A stretch of 44,801 nt of DNA from an uncultured Planktomarina sp. GTDB lineage: Bacteria > Pseudomonadota > Alphaproteobacteria > Rhodobacterales > Rhodobacteraceae. The DNA is taken from the NCBI GenBank assembly GCA_905182325.1, contig CAJJBD010000010.1:1-44801 (forward strand), given 5' to 3'. Position 1 is the stretch's first letter; every line of letters starts with the position of its first letter. The notes below the pieces were generated by a model. It saw nothing but the letters and a program-made list of their open reading frames with translations. It was not told the origin of the DNA and did no database searches. Both the position numbers and the translations under genes were made by a program. Positions 1 to 10,162 of this stretch are shown here, in pieces.

Positions 1-276
1 CATGGCATGACAATGTCAGAGGCCCACCCAGAGTTGCGCAATTTTATTTTAGGATCTGCGCAACTCCAACGGCGTTTGGTTTTGGTGATAACAGGGAAGG
101 GAAAACCTAAAACGGACTATGGTCGAACTCCTGAGCGGCACGGCGTTTTACGACATAACGTGCCAATTTGGCTGCGCCAACCACCACTCTCCGCCGTTAT
201 TCTTGATGTCACTGATGCACACCAAAGACACGGTGGCGGTGGTGCTGTCTATGTGTATCTAAAGAAACAGCGTTAA
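1..276 (+). CDS. Smr-domain protein, C-terminal part (5' end outside window)
   Basis: The reading frame is open from the first base: codons 1-2 read His-Gly, followed by Met-Thr-Met-Ser-Glu-Ala. HG is the end of the LDLHG motif that opens an Smr domain, so the ATG at position 7 is internal and the gene begins upstream. The later Smr signature VITGKGK is present, as is the closing stretch with VPIWLRQPP and a Gly-rich turn before VYVYLKK. Smr domains are small nicking-nuclease or RNA-endonuclease-like folds. The family role in alphaproteobacteria is not well defined. The gene converges on the decayed transporter that follows. Confidence 0.85.
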   Translation, partial: HGMTMSEAHPELRNFILGSAQLQRRLVLVITGKGKPKTDYGRTPERHGVLRHNVPIWLRQPPLSAVILDVTDAHQRHGGGGAVYVYLKKQR

Positions 277-316
277 TTATACAAAGATTTTTTTGCTTTT
301 GAAACGCCTACCCACA

Positions 317-1483
317 TCAGAAAAGACGAGACAACAAAAAAGCGGAAATCCAGACATATTGATTTTCAAGTGAAAGATTAAAATCTAATAAAAAACTCGT
401 AAGTGCAGGGCCAATAGCTGACCCTTGGACCATTACAGCAACGGCCGCTTCTTTTATAGATCTGAGGTGTTTTGTTCCAAAAAACGCAGCCCAAAAAGCG
501 TTTGGAAGTGTGGCAAAAGCTCCAGAAGTTAGTCCTAAAAAAACAAAACCAACTAAAGCGGAAAAGAGACCCTCACCAAAAGAGAACAGTAGGAAAGCCA
601 CAACTAGAGGTAGTTGGAAATATGGAATTAAATTTACAGTTCTAAATTTGTCCAACAGAATACCCGTTAAAAACATAGTGCCAATCGCACACCTAGTATA
701 AATTGGAAATATTGTAACCAATTGAAAATGTTCCCAACCTTAAATTTCTGCAAAGTGCACTTGTAGAAAAAAGAAGGCTGTTTTGAAAGCAGATTGGCCT
801 ACAAATGTTGGGTACCATGAACCAAAACAAGGGGCGCACTAAGGTTTCGTTTCGTGCCCAGTGCCGCTTATTCTTACCTTTTGATTGGTTTTCTGTTGCC
901 ATTGATTGGGGAGTACGCTCCCGTCTTAACAACCAGATTAAAGTTGGAATAGATAATAACGCTAAAACAGCCGTGATTATCCAAATTTCTTGCTACGCAA
1001 AGTACACCAAAAGCCCAACCACCAAGAGAGGGAATGTTGCTTCACCTAAAGAAAAACCAGGATTGGCAATTGATAAAGCCTTGCCACGATTGGCAACAAA
1101 CCATCGAGACATTGCAACAGTTGCGATATGTGTCGGCATGCCTTGCCCAGAAAGTCGCAGACAAAAAATAACGACAGGTAGTAGGGCAGCTCAGGGATTA
1201 AATGCCATTAGCAAGCATGAACCAGCTAGAACCGCTAGTACTATTGGCCCAATGTGCTTTACGCGCATTATATCTGTTAGGCCACCAGCCATATCAGAAC
1301 AATTGCTGAAGCGAAGGTACCAAAGCCGTAAATTGCACCCCAATCACCGTGAGAAAGGTTAAATGTTTTTCTACTTTCTCCTGCAAACAACGAAATAAAA
1401 AACGTCTGTCCGAAGCTAGAAACAAGCGTAAGCAGAGCGCCGGCTAGCAACCATCTACTATTATTTGTTTGAAAATTTAACAT
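317..1483 (-). pseudogene. Decayed MFS transporter
   Basis: Three minus-strand fragments together make one major-facilitator-type membrane protein. The N-terminal part (1483 to about 1280) starts MLNFQTNNSRWLLAGALL and carries typical first-helix residues. A frameshift near 1280 leads into a second frame with GGLTDIMRVKHIGP and MSRWFVANRGKALSIA, the R-x-x-R-G-x-A loop common in MFS proteins. That frame has in-frame stops at 1191-1193 (TGA), 993-995 (TAG) and 693-695. Another frameshift near 800-830 leads into the C-terminal fragment, which has a stop at 740-742 and runs on through several hydrophobic helices to 317. With at least two frameshifts and several stops it cannot make a full transporter. 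The original substrate is unknown. Confidence 0.87.
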
Positions 1484-1522
1484 TGTTTAGTTGTTAAGTG
1501 TAAATTTAGTTCAAACAAGAGT

Positions 1523-2830
1523 TTAAAGCACGTAGCGCGAAAGATCACTTGATTGAAGCAAGACATCTAAGTTTTTGTTTACATAATCCTGATCTATTAC
1601 TACTTTTGTGTCTGAAAGGTCAGGCGCATTAAAAGATAACTCCTCAAAAACTCTTTCGATCACAGTGTAAAGCCGTCTAGCACCAATATTTTCTACAGAA
1701 CGATTTACTTCAGCGGCAGCTTTAGCCAACGCAGAAATTCCATCTTCACTAAAAGAAACAAGTACATCTTCTGTCGCCATTAAGGCCGAGTATTGTAAGG
1801 TCAGCGCATTTTCAGTTTCTGATAATATTCTAACAAAATCTTCCTCTGTAAGATCGTGTAATTCTACTCGGATTGGCAGGCGCCCCTGAAGTTCGGGCAG
1901 AAGATCTGAAGGCTTGGAAACATGAAATGCCCCAGACGCTATAAACAATATATGGTCAGTTTTCACTGCACCATGCTTTGTTGAAACTGTTGTTCCCTCA
2001 ATTAAGGGTAGTAAATCACGCTGCACACCTTCACGGCTTACGTCTGCACCGCGTGCATCAGATCGAGCACAAACCTTATCAATTTCATCAAGAAATACGA
2101 TGCCACCCTCTTCAACTGACTTTAGGGCAGCCTTTGTTACAATTTCATCATCGAGAAGGTTATCGGCTTCTTCTCCAAGTAAAATATCATAGCTGGCTGC
2201 AACGGTAAGCTTTTTACGTACTTTTCGGCTACCCATAGCCTTACCAAACATCTCTCCAATATTCATCATTCCCATTTGCCCACTTGGTTGACCTGGAATG
2301 TCGAACATGGACATTGGGTTGGCAGTGTCGGCAACCTCAAGCTCTATGAATGTGTTATCTAGCTCTCCACTACGGAGTTTTTTGCGAAACATTTCACGCG
2401 TAGCATCCCTCGCATCTTCCCCAGCGATAGCTTCCAACACCCTTTCTTCCGCAGCCTCTTTTGCTTTGGTCTGAACATCTTCGCGCATGTGCTCACGCGT
2501 CATTGCAATACTGGAGTCAACTAAGTCACGGATAATTTGCTCAACATCTCGCCCGACATATCCAACCTCAGTGAACTTGGTAGCCTCTACTTTTAAAAAT
2601 GGTGCTCGTGCTAGCTTTGCTAATCTTCGACTAATCTCAGTTTTTCCAACCCCAGTTGGCCCAATCATCAAAATATTCTTTGGATAGACCTCGTCTCGTA
2701 GATCGTCTCCTAGTTGCTTACGGCGCCAACGATTCCGTAATGCTACAGCTACAGCTCGCTTGGCATCATTTTGTCCAACTATGTGCCGATCTAATTCTGA
2801 AACAATTTCGCGGGGAGTAAGGTCTGTCAA
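1523..2830 (-). CDS. hslU: ATP-dependent protease ATPase subunit HslU (ClpY)
   Basis: AAA+ unfoldase that feeds unfolded substrates to the HslV peptidase in the cytoplasm. The Walker A motif GPTGVGKT lies at residues 57-64, Walker B is [11 protein letters not shown], and the C-terminus ends LSRYVL, the tail that docks into HslV. I start it at the TTG of 2830, giving 435 residues beginning (M)TDLTPREIV. This is the usual family length and start, and AAAGG lies 6 nt upstream of the TTG. An in-frame upstream start at 2905 would add 25 non-conserved residues and overlap hslV. With the TTG start the gap to hslV is 28 bp, so hslV-hslU is one operon. Confidence 0.95.
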   Translation of the reverse strand: MTDLTPREIVSELDRHIVGQNDAKRAVAVALRNRWRRKQLGDDLRDEVYPKNILMIGPTGVGKTEISRRLAKLARAPFLKVEATKFTEVGYVGRDVEQIIRDLVDSSIAMTREHMREDVQTKAKEAAEERVLEAIAGEDARDATREMFRKKLRSGELDNTFIELEVADTANPMSMFDIPGQPSGQMGMMNIGEMFGKAMGSRKVRKKLTVAASYDILLGEEADNLLDDEIVTKAALKSVEEGGIVFLDEIDKVCARSDARGADVSREGVQRDLLPLIEGTTVSTKHGAVKTDHILFIASGAFHVSKPSDLLPELQGRLPIRVELHDLTEEDFVRILSETENALTLQYSALMATEDVLVSFSEDGISALAKAAAEVNRSVENIGARRLYTVIERVFEELSFNAPDLSDTKVVIDQDYVNKNLDVLLQSSDLSRYVL

Positions 2831-2858
2831 AGGAACACCTTTAAAAAAATTGAATTGA

Positions 2859-3416
2859 TTATTTGGAAATTTTTTCAACGGTGAGGTTACCGTTTGTGTA
2901 GACACAAATATCTGATGCTATAGACATCGCCTTTCTGGCAATGCTTTCTGCATCCATATCTGTTTCTTGAAGGCCCCGAGCAGCTGCAAGGGCAAAGTTT
3001 CCGCCAGACCCAATGGCTGCAACCCCGTGCTCGGGCTCCAGAACGTCACCTGCTCCAGTTATAATGAGAAGTTCCTCTCCATCCGTAACTATCAGCATTG
3101 CTTCAAGTTTCTGTAAGTACTTGTCAGTGCGCCAGTCTTTAGCCAATTCAACAGATGCTCTTGCTAACTGACCTGGTGTCGCTTCCAGCTTAACCTCAAG
3201 ACGCTCTAAAAGGGTAAAAGCGTCTGCTGTTGATCCAGCAAACCCTACAACAACGTCGTTTCCACCAGGAGAAAGGCGACGAACTTTGCGCGCTGTACCT
3301 TTAATTACAGTGGGGCCTAAGCTGACCTGCCCATCGCCTGCAACCACAACTTGATTGCCCTTACGTACACCGATAATTGTTGTACCATGCCAGCCAGGAA
3401 ATTCTGTAATACTCAT
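2859..3416 (-). CDS. hslV: ATP-dependent protease peptidase subunit HslV (ClpQ)
   Basis: Threonine peptidase of the HslUV protease. The 185-residue product starts with a short propeptide ([11 protein letters not shown]) followed by TTIIGVRKG. Cleavage after Gly11 would expose the catalytic threonine (Thr12). The proteasome-like core motifs [10 protein letters not shown] and [10 protein letters not shown] are present, as is the C-terminal [14 protein letters not shown] segment. The extended propeptide is normal for alphaproteobacteria. It is the first gene of the hslVU pair and lies downstream of trxA in the same orientation, with a hairpin in between. Confidence 0.96.
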   Translation of the reverse strand: MSITEFPGWHGTTIIGVRKGNQVVVAGDGQVSLGPTVIKGTARKVRRLSPGGNDVVVGFAGSTADAFTLLERLEVKLEATPGQLARASVELAKDWRTDKYLQKLEAMLIVTDGEELLIITGAGDVLEPEHGVAAIGSGGNFALAAARGLQETDMDAESIARKAMSIASDICVYTNGNLTVEKISK

Positions 3417-3490
3417 GCACTTCTCCTCAAAGCTTTATACTTAAATGGGAACTATCGATAACATGATCAAGAAAAAGTAAAGGCTCCCAC

Positions 3491-3508
3491 GTTAAGCTTT
3501 GGCTTAAC
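3491..3508. terminator. Hairpin between trxA and hslV
   Basis: A perfect 7-bp stem (GTTAAGC / GCTTAAC) with a TTTG loop lies 14 bases past the trxA stop codon. On the minus strand there is no immediate U-run after the stem; a T-rich stretch follows about 10 bases later. It is a possible weak terminator or RNA-end stabiliser for trxA. Confidence 0.4.
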
Positions 3509-3521
3509 AACAAAACAAAAT

Positions 3522-3842
3522 TTAAATTTCGTCTTCAATCCAAGTTTTGAGGGCGGCTTTTGGGGCGGCACCAGTTTTATTTGAGATAACTTCTCCATCT
3601 TTAAACAGGAATAAGGCTGGGATACCCCGTACACCTAGCGCCTGGGCAGCAGCGGGGTTGCTGTCAACATCAACTTTGACAACTTTAATTTTGCCCTCCA
3701 TTTCAGCGGAAATTTCTTCCAAAGCTGGGCCAATTTGTTTACATGGCCCACACCATTCGGCCCAGAAATCTACGACAACAGGAATATCAGATTGTTTGAC
3801 TTCTGCATCAAAGGTTGCATCGGTAGCGGCTATAGTTGCCAT
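3522..3842 (-). CDS. trxA: Thioredoxin
   Basis: Cytoplasmic disulfide reductase of 106 residues, the usual thioredoxin length. The active site WCGPC has redox cysteines at Cys31 and Cys34, preceded by VVVDFWAEW, and the cis-proline loop is GIPALFLF. No signal peptide is seen. Electrons would come from thioredoxin reductase, not encoded here. It follows addA in the same orientation, a common alphaproteobacterial order, after a 60-bp gap. Confidence 0.97.
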   Translation of the reverse strand: MATIAATDATFDAEVKQSDIPVVVDFWAEWCGPCKQIGPALEEISAEMEGKIKVVKVDVDSNPAAAQALGVRGIPALFLFKDGEVISNKTGAAPKAALKTWIEDEI

Positions 3843-3902
3843 CAGACATTCTCCGGTTATTAAATGATTTGATAAAAGGGTTAAGGTTGTAGGTCACTAT
3901 CG

Positions 3903-6900
3903 TCAAGAAGATGATACTCTTTGTAATGAATTTATTATTAGGTCGTTGGGCATTTCCATTAAACAACGTGTTTTAGTCCATAAAACAGATGTCTCCACGG
4001 CGTGGTTTGGAAAAACTTGCTTCAGTGCCGCAGCATAAGCTCCCAGTTGGCGTAAAATACCTTCAGGAACATGACTGGGGTTTTCTGGTACTATCTGGTT
4101 CGTCTTAAAATCTATTGCTAAAACCTTATCTGCTGAAACTATCAACCGGTCGATAGAGCCTTGGATGGGGTTGCCATTTAATTCATCAATATGTGCTGAT
4201 ATGTTTACTTCCGCTAAAGTACCTGGTGCAAATATGTGCGCAAGATCAGGATGCATTAATATGTCTTGAGCCTCTGCCCAGGCTTGTAAGAAAACCTCAC
4301 TTTTGACTAATTTTTCTGCAACAGTTTTCCACTGTTCTTTTGGGATATTTGGCAGCACCTCTAACAGAGAGTGCACTGCTTCCCCCAAGCTTAATGCGTC
4401 AGGGTTTGCTTCAGTTAATGTGTTTGACACAACTTTATCACCCCCCAGATCAGATGGCGCACGTGGGTAAATTTTTTGTGGAACCGGGCTAGTGGTGGTC
4501 TTTGCCCAAACGGGTACCTGACACTTTTCTCTCTCCAATTTTTCCATTGGACGCAGCGCGCCTGTACTCCAGGGCTTAGGCTCGTAACGTAATCCGCTGC
4601 CAGCTGCTGTAATCAAAGGCGCTGCTCCTTTGGCTATAGCGGCTGACTGGATGGCGTTATACCAGCAATCTGCTTCTTCTTTTATATCCCCAGACCCCAT
4701 GACAATCAGCCAGCTTTCCGCACGGGTGAGGGCGACGTATAAAAGCCGGTCCCGTTCGTCAACTTGGCGCATCTTCAAACTGTCTAATGTGGGATTTAGG
4801 GTATTAGGCACTAGGTTTTTGTTTGGTTTCCATACAGCAATTCCATGATGATCCACTACATCTGGGGTCGTTGGGGCAGAGCGGGCAGCGGTGTCTGGTA
4901 GTATCACAATGGGCGCCTCTAAACCCTTGGCACCATGTACTGTCATAACCCGTATTTTGTCTTCAATGGTGTCCATTTGACGTTTGATAACAAGTTCATC
5001 AGAGTCCAACCAGACCAAGAAACCAGTTAGACTGGGTACGTTACTTTGTTCGTAGAACAAGGATTGACTAACTAATGCATCAATGCCCTCTGCGGCCTCT
5101 AATCCTAATCGGCCCAAGAGTTTTGAACGACCACCCTGTGCGATTAGTATATGATTTATTAGTTCGAATGGTCGCTTGAAGTCTGCAAGATTACGCAATT
5201 TTACCAAGCTGCGTACAGTATCTGAAAACTCTGCCTCTCGATCTTGTAGGCTGCGCCACAAAAATTGAGAGTCCCTACCCTCTGCGAGATTAAACATGTC
5301 TTGCTCTGACCAACCAAAGAGTGGTGACTTCAGGGCCTCTGCTAGTGATAGGTTATCTTCAGGTAGTGCTAAAAATGAAAGCAGTGATATTACATCCCGG
5401 ACCCCTAGTTCAGCAGAAACCTTAAGTCTATCTGCTCCAGCGATTGGTAGGCCAGCCTCTTTACAGGCGCGGTGAATTTCACGAAAAAATAATTTTTGAC
5501 GGTTCTGAACCAAGATTAAAAAATCTCCAGCTGTGATTTTTCGACGGAATGGTGTTCCATCGCGATCAAGCTGGGTTATGGTTTCTGCCTCAATTAGTTC
5601 TTTAATTTGTGTGGAAAGTGCGTTGGCTAATTGCTTGTCTTGGTGGTCGGTGGATACCTCGTCGATCGGGTCAGTCCATGGTTGAGTGTCCGTCTTTTCT
5701 GGTTTTTGAAATACTGGCCAAACATCAATGCGTCCTGGTAGTGCAGACTTATAAGCCAAGTGGGTTGACTGGGACCCCAAGCCCAGCCGATTAGAAAAAA
5801 CTTGGTCTACTAGATCCAGTATTGCTGGTGATGACCGAAAGGAATAATCGAGAGTTGTAGATTGAAACGGTTGCTTGATCTCGAGTAATTGGGCCGCAAA
5901 CTGGTCTCGCATTGTGTCAAACCCCTTTGGGTCAGCACCATGAAAAGAAAAGATAGATTGTTTTTTATCCCCAACAACAAATATAGTTCGATGCACGTCG
6001 GATCGGGCACCCTGCCCAGATGTAAACTCTTGGGCTAAGAGCTTAATTACGCCCCATTGTGCTGGGCTGGTGTCTTGAGCCTCATCTACTAAAATGTGGT
6101 CGACGCCTCCATCTAGTCTGAAGAGCACCCAATTTGCCACACGCTCATCTGATAGCAGCTTTTGGGTGCGAAGTATGAGGTCGTCAAAATCTAAAAAACC
6201 ACGCTGTTGCTTGTGTTCATGATAGGTCTGCAAAAACTCTGTGGCAAAGTTATAAAGCGCTTCTGTTCGCTGAGCGGTGCGCAGCGTTATTCGGCTTTGG
6301 CGACCAACCTCCACTCTCAACATCAACTCTTTGAGTTGTTCGGTATAAGTTAACCCAAGACGCGTTTCTTTTGTTGGAAAGGATGTGGTCTTGGCCGTAA
6401 AGGGGGCCGCCCCAGTTTTGGTTAAAAAAACAGATTCTAAAACTGGCAAATCAGTGATGGTAAGATTAGGACCCTCAATAGCTCGCAGGTATTTCCCATC
6501 TTTAAGGTCATTTCCAGCCTTGGTTAGAAGTGTTGCTCTAAGCTTAAATATCAGATCACTGTCGCCTGGTAAAAAGCAATCATCTTGTAGATCTTGATCC
6601 TGATAACCAGGCCTTAAGCCAAGGCCTTTCCAAATATCCTCTTGGGTGGTGGTGGTTTCAAACAGCTTAGCCAAACTTAAAACAGAACGCATAACATCAC
6701 GTATTTCTACACCAGTGAAGTGGTGCGCAATTCCATCAAAACTAGAATGCCCAGTTTTGTCAGAAATGACCTCTATCACTTCACCTAGTAAGATTTTTTG
6801 AGCCCTTTCATCAATTTCAACAAATTGAGGACTTACGCCAGCTTCAAGTGGAAACCGTCTAAGAATTGAGGCGCAGAAAGAGTGTATCGTTTGGATTTTT

Positions 6901-7253
6901 AGGCCACCAGGTGCCTCAATAGCTCGGGCAAAAAGTGTACGAGCGCTGCTAACATCCTCTGCATTTAGGCTGCGCTCAATACCTAATTCCTCAAGTTCAC
7001 TTAATAACTTACTGTCCTCTAACATGGTCCAACGGCCTAAACGTTGAAATAGACGATTTTGCATCTCTGAGGCTGCAGCCTTGGTGTAAGTAAGGCACAA
7101 AATATTTTGTGGCATTACTCCCTCAAGAAGCAGCCGCGCCACTCTGTCTGTCAGCACGTGGGTTTTTCCTGAGCCTGCATTGGCGGCCAACCATGTGGAG
7201 TGAGCTGGATCAGCAGCTTCGACCTGCCTTTGGCTTGCCTCATTCATTTTCAT
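3903..7253 (-). CDS. addA: Double-strand-break repair helicase-nuclease AddA
   Basis: UvrD-like helicase and nuclease subunit of AddAB, which resects double-strand breaks for RecA loading. The 1116-residue product shows the SF1A motifs in order: Walker A AANAGSGKTHVLTDRV near the N-terminus, LCLTYTKAAASEM, motif II LVDEAQDTSPAQW, motif III VVGDKKQSIFSFHGADP, TVHGAKGLEAP and LLYVALTRAESW. The C-terminal RecB-type nuclease has LAIDFKTNQ (the D-x-K catalytic pair). Its ATG overlaps the addB stop in an ATGA junction at 7250-7253, which supports this start and translational coupling. Confidence 0.95.
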   Translation of the reverse strand: MKMNEASQRQVEAADPAHSTWLAANAGSGKTHVLTDRVARLLLEGVMPQNILCLTYTKAAASEMQNRLFQRLGRWTMLEDSKLLSELEELGIERSLNAEDVSSARTLFARAIEAPGGLKIQTIHSFCASILRRFPLEAGVSPQFVEIDERAQKILLGEVIEVISDKTGHSSFDGIAHHFTGVEIRDVMRSVLSLAKLFETTTTQEDIWKGLGLRPGYQDQDLQDDCFLPGDSDLIFKLRATLLTKAGNDLKDGKYLRAIEGPNLTITDLPVLESVFLTKTGAAPFTAKTTSFPTKETRLGLTYTEQLKELMLRVEVGRQSRITLRTAQRTEALYNFATEFLQTYHEHKQQRGFLDFDDLILRTQKLLSDERVANWVLFRLDGGVDHILVDEAQDTSPAQWGVIKLLAQEFTSGQGARSDVHRTIFVVGDKKQSIFSFHGADPKGFDTMRDQFAAQLLEIKQPFQSTTLDYSFRSSPAILDLVDQVFSNRLGLGSQSTHLAYKSALPGRIDVWPVFQKPEKTDTQPWTDPIDEVSTDHQDKQLANALSTQIKELIEAETITQLDRDGTPFRRKITAGDFLILVQNRQKLFFREIHRACKEAGLPIAGADRLKVSAELGVRDVISLLSFLALPEDNLSLAEALKSPLFGWSEQDMFNLAEGRDSQFLWRSLQDREAEFSDTVRSLVKLRNLADFKRPFELINHILIAQGGRSKLLGRLGLEAAEGIDALVSQSLFYEQSNVPSLTGFLVWLDSDELVIKRQMDTIEDKIRVMTVHGAKGLEAPIVILPDTAARSAPTTPDVVDHHGIAVWKPNKNLVPNTLNPTLDSLKMRQVDERDRLLYVALTRAESWLIVMGSGDIKEEADCWYNAIQSAAIAKGAAPLITAAGSGLRYEPKPWSTGALRPMEKLEREKCQVPVWAKTTTSPVPQKIYPRAPSDLGGDKVVSNTLTEANPDALSLGEAVHSLLEVLPNIPKEQWKTVAEKLVKSEVFLQAWAEAQDILMHPDLAHIFAPGTLAEVNISAHIDELNGNPIQGSIDRLIVSADKVLAIDFKTNQIVPENPSHVPEGILRQLGAYAAALKQVFPNHAVETSVLWTKTRCLMEMPNDLIINSLQRVSSS

Positions 7254-10162
7254 GTTTTGATTAAAAGGGCAGACTCGTTAGTCCCCCACTCTCCGTAGCG
7301 TGCGAGTTGGTCATAGTCTGACGACACGTCTACCATAAGCATAGCGCGTCGCGCTGTGTATCCCTGGCTTGGGTTTTGATATGCTTTTATTAGTTCTGAA
7401 AATTTGATCCAAACATCATCCTCATCGAGCGGTGCTTTGGCAAGTTTGGGTTCATTGCCAACACCGATATAGGTTGCCTCTGCAACCTGCAGTACGCTGA
7501 GCCCCTCAAATCCCCCTCGCTGTAATATTTCAGCTTCAAGTAGGAGCTGTTTGTCAAAATGGAGTTGTTGCGCCTTGCTGGGAAGTGGCCCAGTTTTATA
7601 GTCAAAGATACGGGCTGTGCCGTCATGAAGAACATCCACGCGGTCGGCCTTTCCCACCAATGTAAAATCTGTGTCAGTTAGGGTTGCTTTGCCCCGAACC
7701 TCAGTATGTGATGAGAGCAAGTCTGCCTGCCGTATAATTTCACCCTCTGCAAACCAATCAGCAAAACGCGCAACCCTTGCCTGCCACATTCGCCGAGCAG
7801 TAGGCCAAGGCACTAGATCCTGGAGCATTTCATGGGATAATTTAAGCAATACAACCTTAGCTTTTCCGGCGTTTTCCCATGGGCCAGCTTTAATAAAAGC
7901 CTCTAAAATATCGTGAATAACTGTACCTCTCAAAGGCGCATCTGGAGATTTCTTTAGTGGGTCTAGGCGTTTAAGGTTCAATATATGCTTTGCATAAATG
8001 GCATAGGGGTCACGAATGAGGTGTTTTATATCAGTGATCGCTAACTGGGTGGGTCTGGTGTGGATTGGGGGTGCAACAGAGGGTCGGGGTGTTGGATTTA
8101 GGCTCTGTGTGACTTCGGTCTGCTCAACCAATTCAAGCCAGTCAACACCTCGACGTCGCATGTCCTGAAGCCAAGTACTACCATCCTGCTTGTCCAAGCC
8201 ATTAAGTAGGTTTTCCATTCGGTTTAGCCAACGTGATGGAACTGTTTCTGCATCATCTGAGCGCAGGGCTCGGGTAACCCATACAGACTTAGCCCCAATG
8301 GCTTGTTGAAAGTCATGTGCTGAAAGTCCGATCTTCCGTTCTGGCAAAAGCAATCCAGCCTGAAGTCGCAAGTTTCGGTTTAGCCAAGGATCAGGTGTGA
8401 GGGGTTCAGGCCATGTTCCATCATTTAATCCTGCAAGAATTACTAAGTCAGCACTTTGAACTCGGGCTTCAAGCGTACCCCAGATTAAAATATTAGAATG
8501 TGTGATGTTTTGATCTCTTGTGTCACTTGTACCCAAAACACCGCGCAAAATTGAATTGTAATCAAGAAGGTCTATGTCACCGGCAGCAGGTCCATGAAGC
8601 ATCAATTCATCTATAGCTTTTTTTGCATCACGACCGGGAGCCTGCTCCCAAAGCTTTCCCTCTGTTTTGGATGGGCCATCAGCTAGTCTTTTAGTAACTG
8701 CGCAATGGTGATCTAGCCACGACCCCATTGGCTGGGATCCTGTTGGCCAATATGTAAAGACACAGCTAATTAGCCAGTTGACCCAAGGCAGATATAAATC
8801 TTTATCCTTAGCCCAGTCCAGTAGGGATTGTGGTGATAAAAACGCTGGGCCTTTGCGGCGGAGGTATATTTCTAATTCGCGCGTGTTGAGTAAGTGCTGG
8901 CCGCGGTCATCGCCAGAATGCGCAAGGGGATGCTTCAATAATATTAGTAAACCCTCGGATGTTATTTGAGGCTGGGCCAACTCTAGGACATGAAGCAAAA
9001 ACCGCCCCGGTGCTGTCAGACTAAGAGGAACGCCCGCACTGTCGTCAGGTGTTATATCCCAGGCAGCAAGTATCGACGAAATTCGGCGTGTAAGTTTTCT
9101 GTCGGGAGTGATTACAGCTGCAATTTCCCCAGTTGCCACAGCTTCACGCAATCTTAGAGAAATTGCCATAGCCTCAACCCGTTGATCGGGCGCCTCTAGC
9201 CAGGTAATATCACGGGTCGCCTCATCTAGATTTTTGAGATTTGGGCCCTCTTTGCGCCAGTGATGTGTAGCTGGTGCTGGTCGCATGGCTAGTGAAATTA
9301 GTTTGTTTCGTGCGGACGATGTATTGGCATTATTAGTCCAAGGTTCCACCTGTTCTGCTTTCATCCCAAGTGATTTAACTAGGCGCGAAAACCTAAACTG
9401 GGGGTGATCTTCGCCAGTGTTAGGGTCACCAAGTTTATCCCAGACGTTGGAAGGCATGTCGAAGTCAAACCCGGGTAAAACGATAGCTCCCTGCGGCAGT
9501 CCTGCAATAGCTAACATGAGCTGAAAGGTTGTACCGCGCGATCCGGTAGATCCAGCCAGGATGATCGGGTGTTTGGGTGGCGAAGCTTTCCAACTCTTGG
9601 CGAGGGCCAAGACACAGGCACGCTGGCGCGTTTCAGTATCTGGAGTTGCACCGTCTTCAAAGTAGCCTTGCACTATATTAATGAACTGTAGTGCTCGTTC
9701 CCAATGGCCTGATACATCTGATACATCCAAGTTTTTAATGGCTTTTGGTTCAATGCCCTCCCCTTTCATTTCATCCATTAAGGCAGCCAGGCTGTTGGCC
9801 AAATCAAAAACAGCACTGCGAGGTGCTAAGCTATCTACACGTGTTAGCAACCCCCGAACTAACTGTGTGATTTCCAGTCGTCTTTTGAGTGCTGGAACAG
9901 GCATTGGCAAATCTGTTAGGGCGGGATCATTTGCGATATCTGTAATTAAATTAATTGTTGGCAGAAGTCGGGCTGGTCCGTTTAAGAAAAGCTGAGATAT
10001 CCTGCGCTGCATTCGGCGTGTATTGATGTAAATTACGACTTTGGCCCACTCTTCTGGGGGACACCCTTCTAGTCTTTTGGTCAGTCCTTCAAGTAAAGCC
10101 TCTGGAAAGTTTTGATTGGATTGAGTTCCAAAAACACGTGCTGTCTCCTGAGTACTAAACAA
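7250..10162 (-). CDS. addB: Double-strand-break repair protein AddB
   Basis: Partner of AddA in the AddAB helicase-nuclease. The N-terminal part is an inactivated helicase-like fold (for example ILAGSTGSRGTTFQL). The C-terminal part has an active-looking RecB-family nuclease with IFDYKTG followed by QLHFDKQLLLEAEIL. I start it at TTG 10162, giving 970 residues beginning (M)FSTQETARVFG. This overlaps the murU stop (sequence ATTGTTTAG), with GGAA a short distance upstream. The frame stays open to 10243, but that extension would overlap murU by about 89 bp and is not AddB-like. The genes overlap at both ends, indicating one transcript murU-addB-addA. Confidence 0.92.
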   Translation of the reverse strand: MFSTQETARVFGTQSNQNFPEALLEGLTKRLEGCPPEEWAKVVIYINTRRMQRRISQLFLNGPARLLPTINLITDIANDPALTDLPMPVPALKRRLEITQLVRGLLTRVDSLAPRSAVFDLANSLAALMDEMKGEGIEPKAIKNLDVSDVSGHWERALQFINIVQGYFEDGATPDTETRQRACVLALAKSWKASPPKHPIILAGSTGSRGTTFQLMLAIAGLPQGAIVLPGFDFDMPSNVWDKLGDPNTGEDHPQFRFSRLVKSLGMKAEQVEPWTNNANTSSARNKLISLAMRPAPATHHWRKEGPNLKNLDEATRDITWLEAPDQRVEAMAISLRLREAVATGEIAAVITPDRKLTRRISSILAAWDITPDDSAGVPLSLTAPGRFLLHVLELAQPQITSEGLLILLKHPLAHSGDDRGQHLLNTRELEIYLRRKGPAFLSPQSLLDWAKDKDLYLPWVNWLISCVFTYWPTGSQPMGSWLDHHCAVTKRLADGPSKTEGKLWEQAPGRDAKKAIDELMLHGPAAGDIDLLDYNSILRGVLGTSDTRDQNITHSNILIWGTLEARVQSADLVILAGLNDGTWPEPLTPDPWLNRNLRLQAGLLLPERKIGLSAHDFQQAIGAKSVWVTRALRSDDAETVPSRWLNRMENLLNGLDKQDGSTWLQDMRRRGVDWLELVEQTEVTQSLNPTPRPSVAPPIHTRPTQLAITDIKHLIRDPYAIYAKHILNLKRLDPLKKSPDAPLRGTVIHDILEAFIKAGPWENAGKAKVVLLKLSHEMLQDLVPWPTARRMWQARVARFADWFAEGEIIRQADLLSSHTEVRGKATLTDTDFTLVGKADRVDVLHDGTARIFDYKTGPLPSKAQQLHFDKQLLLEAEILQRGGFEGLSVLQVAEATYIGVGNEPKLAKAPLDEDDVWIKFSELIKAYQNPSQGYTARRAMLMVDVSSDYDQLARYGEWGTNESALLIKT

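Noticed and set aside
805-1362. 185-codon plus-strand frame
   Set aside because: It is antisense to the decayed MFS transporter, whose minus-strand similarity explains the DNA. The frame has no domain signs.
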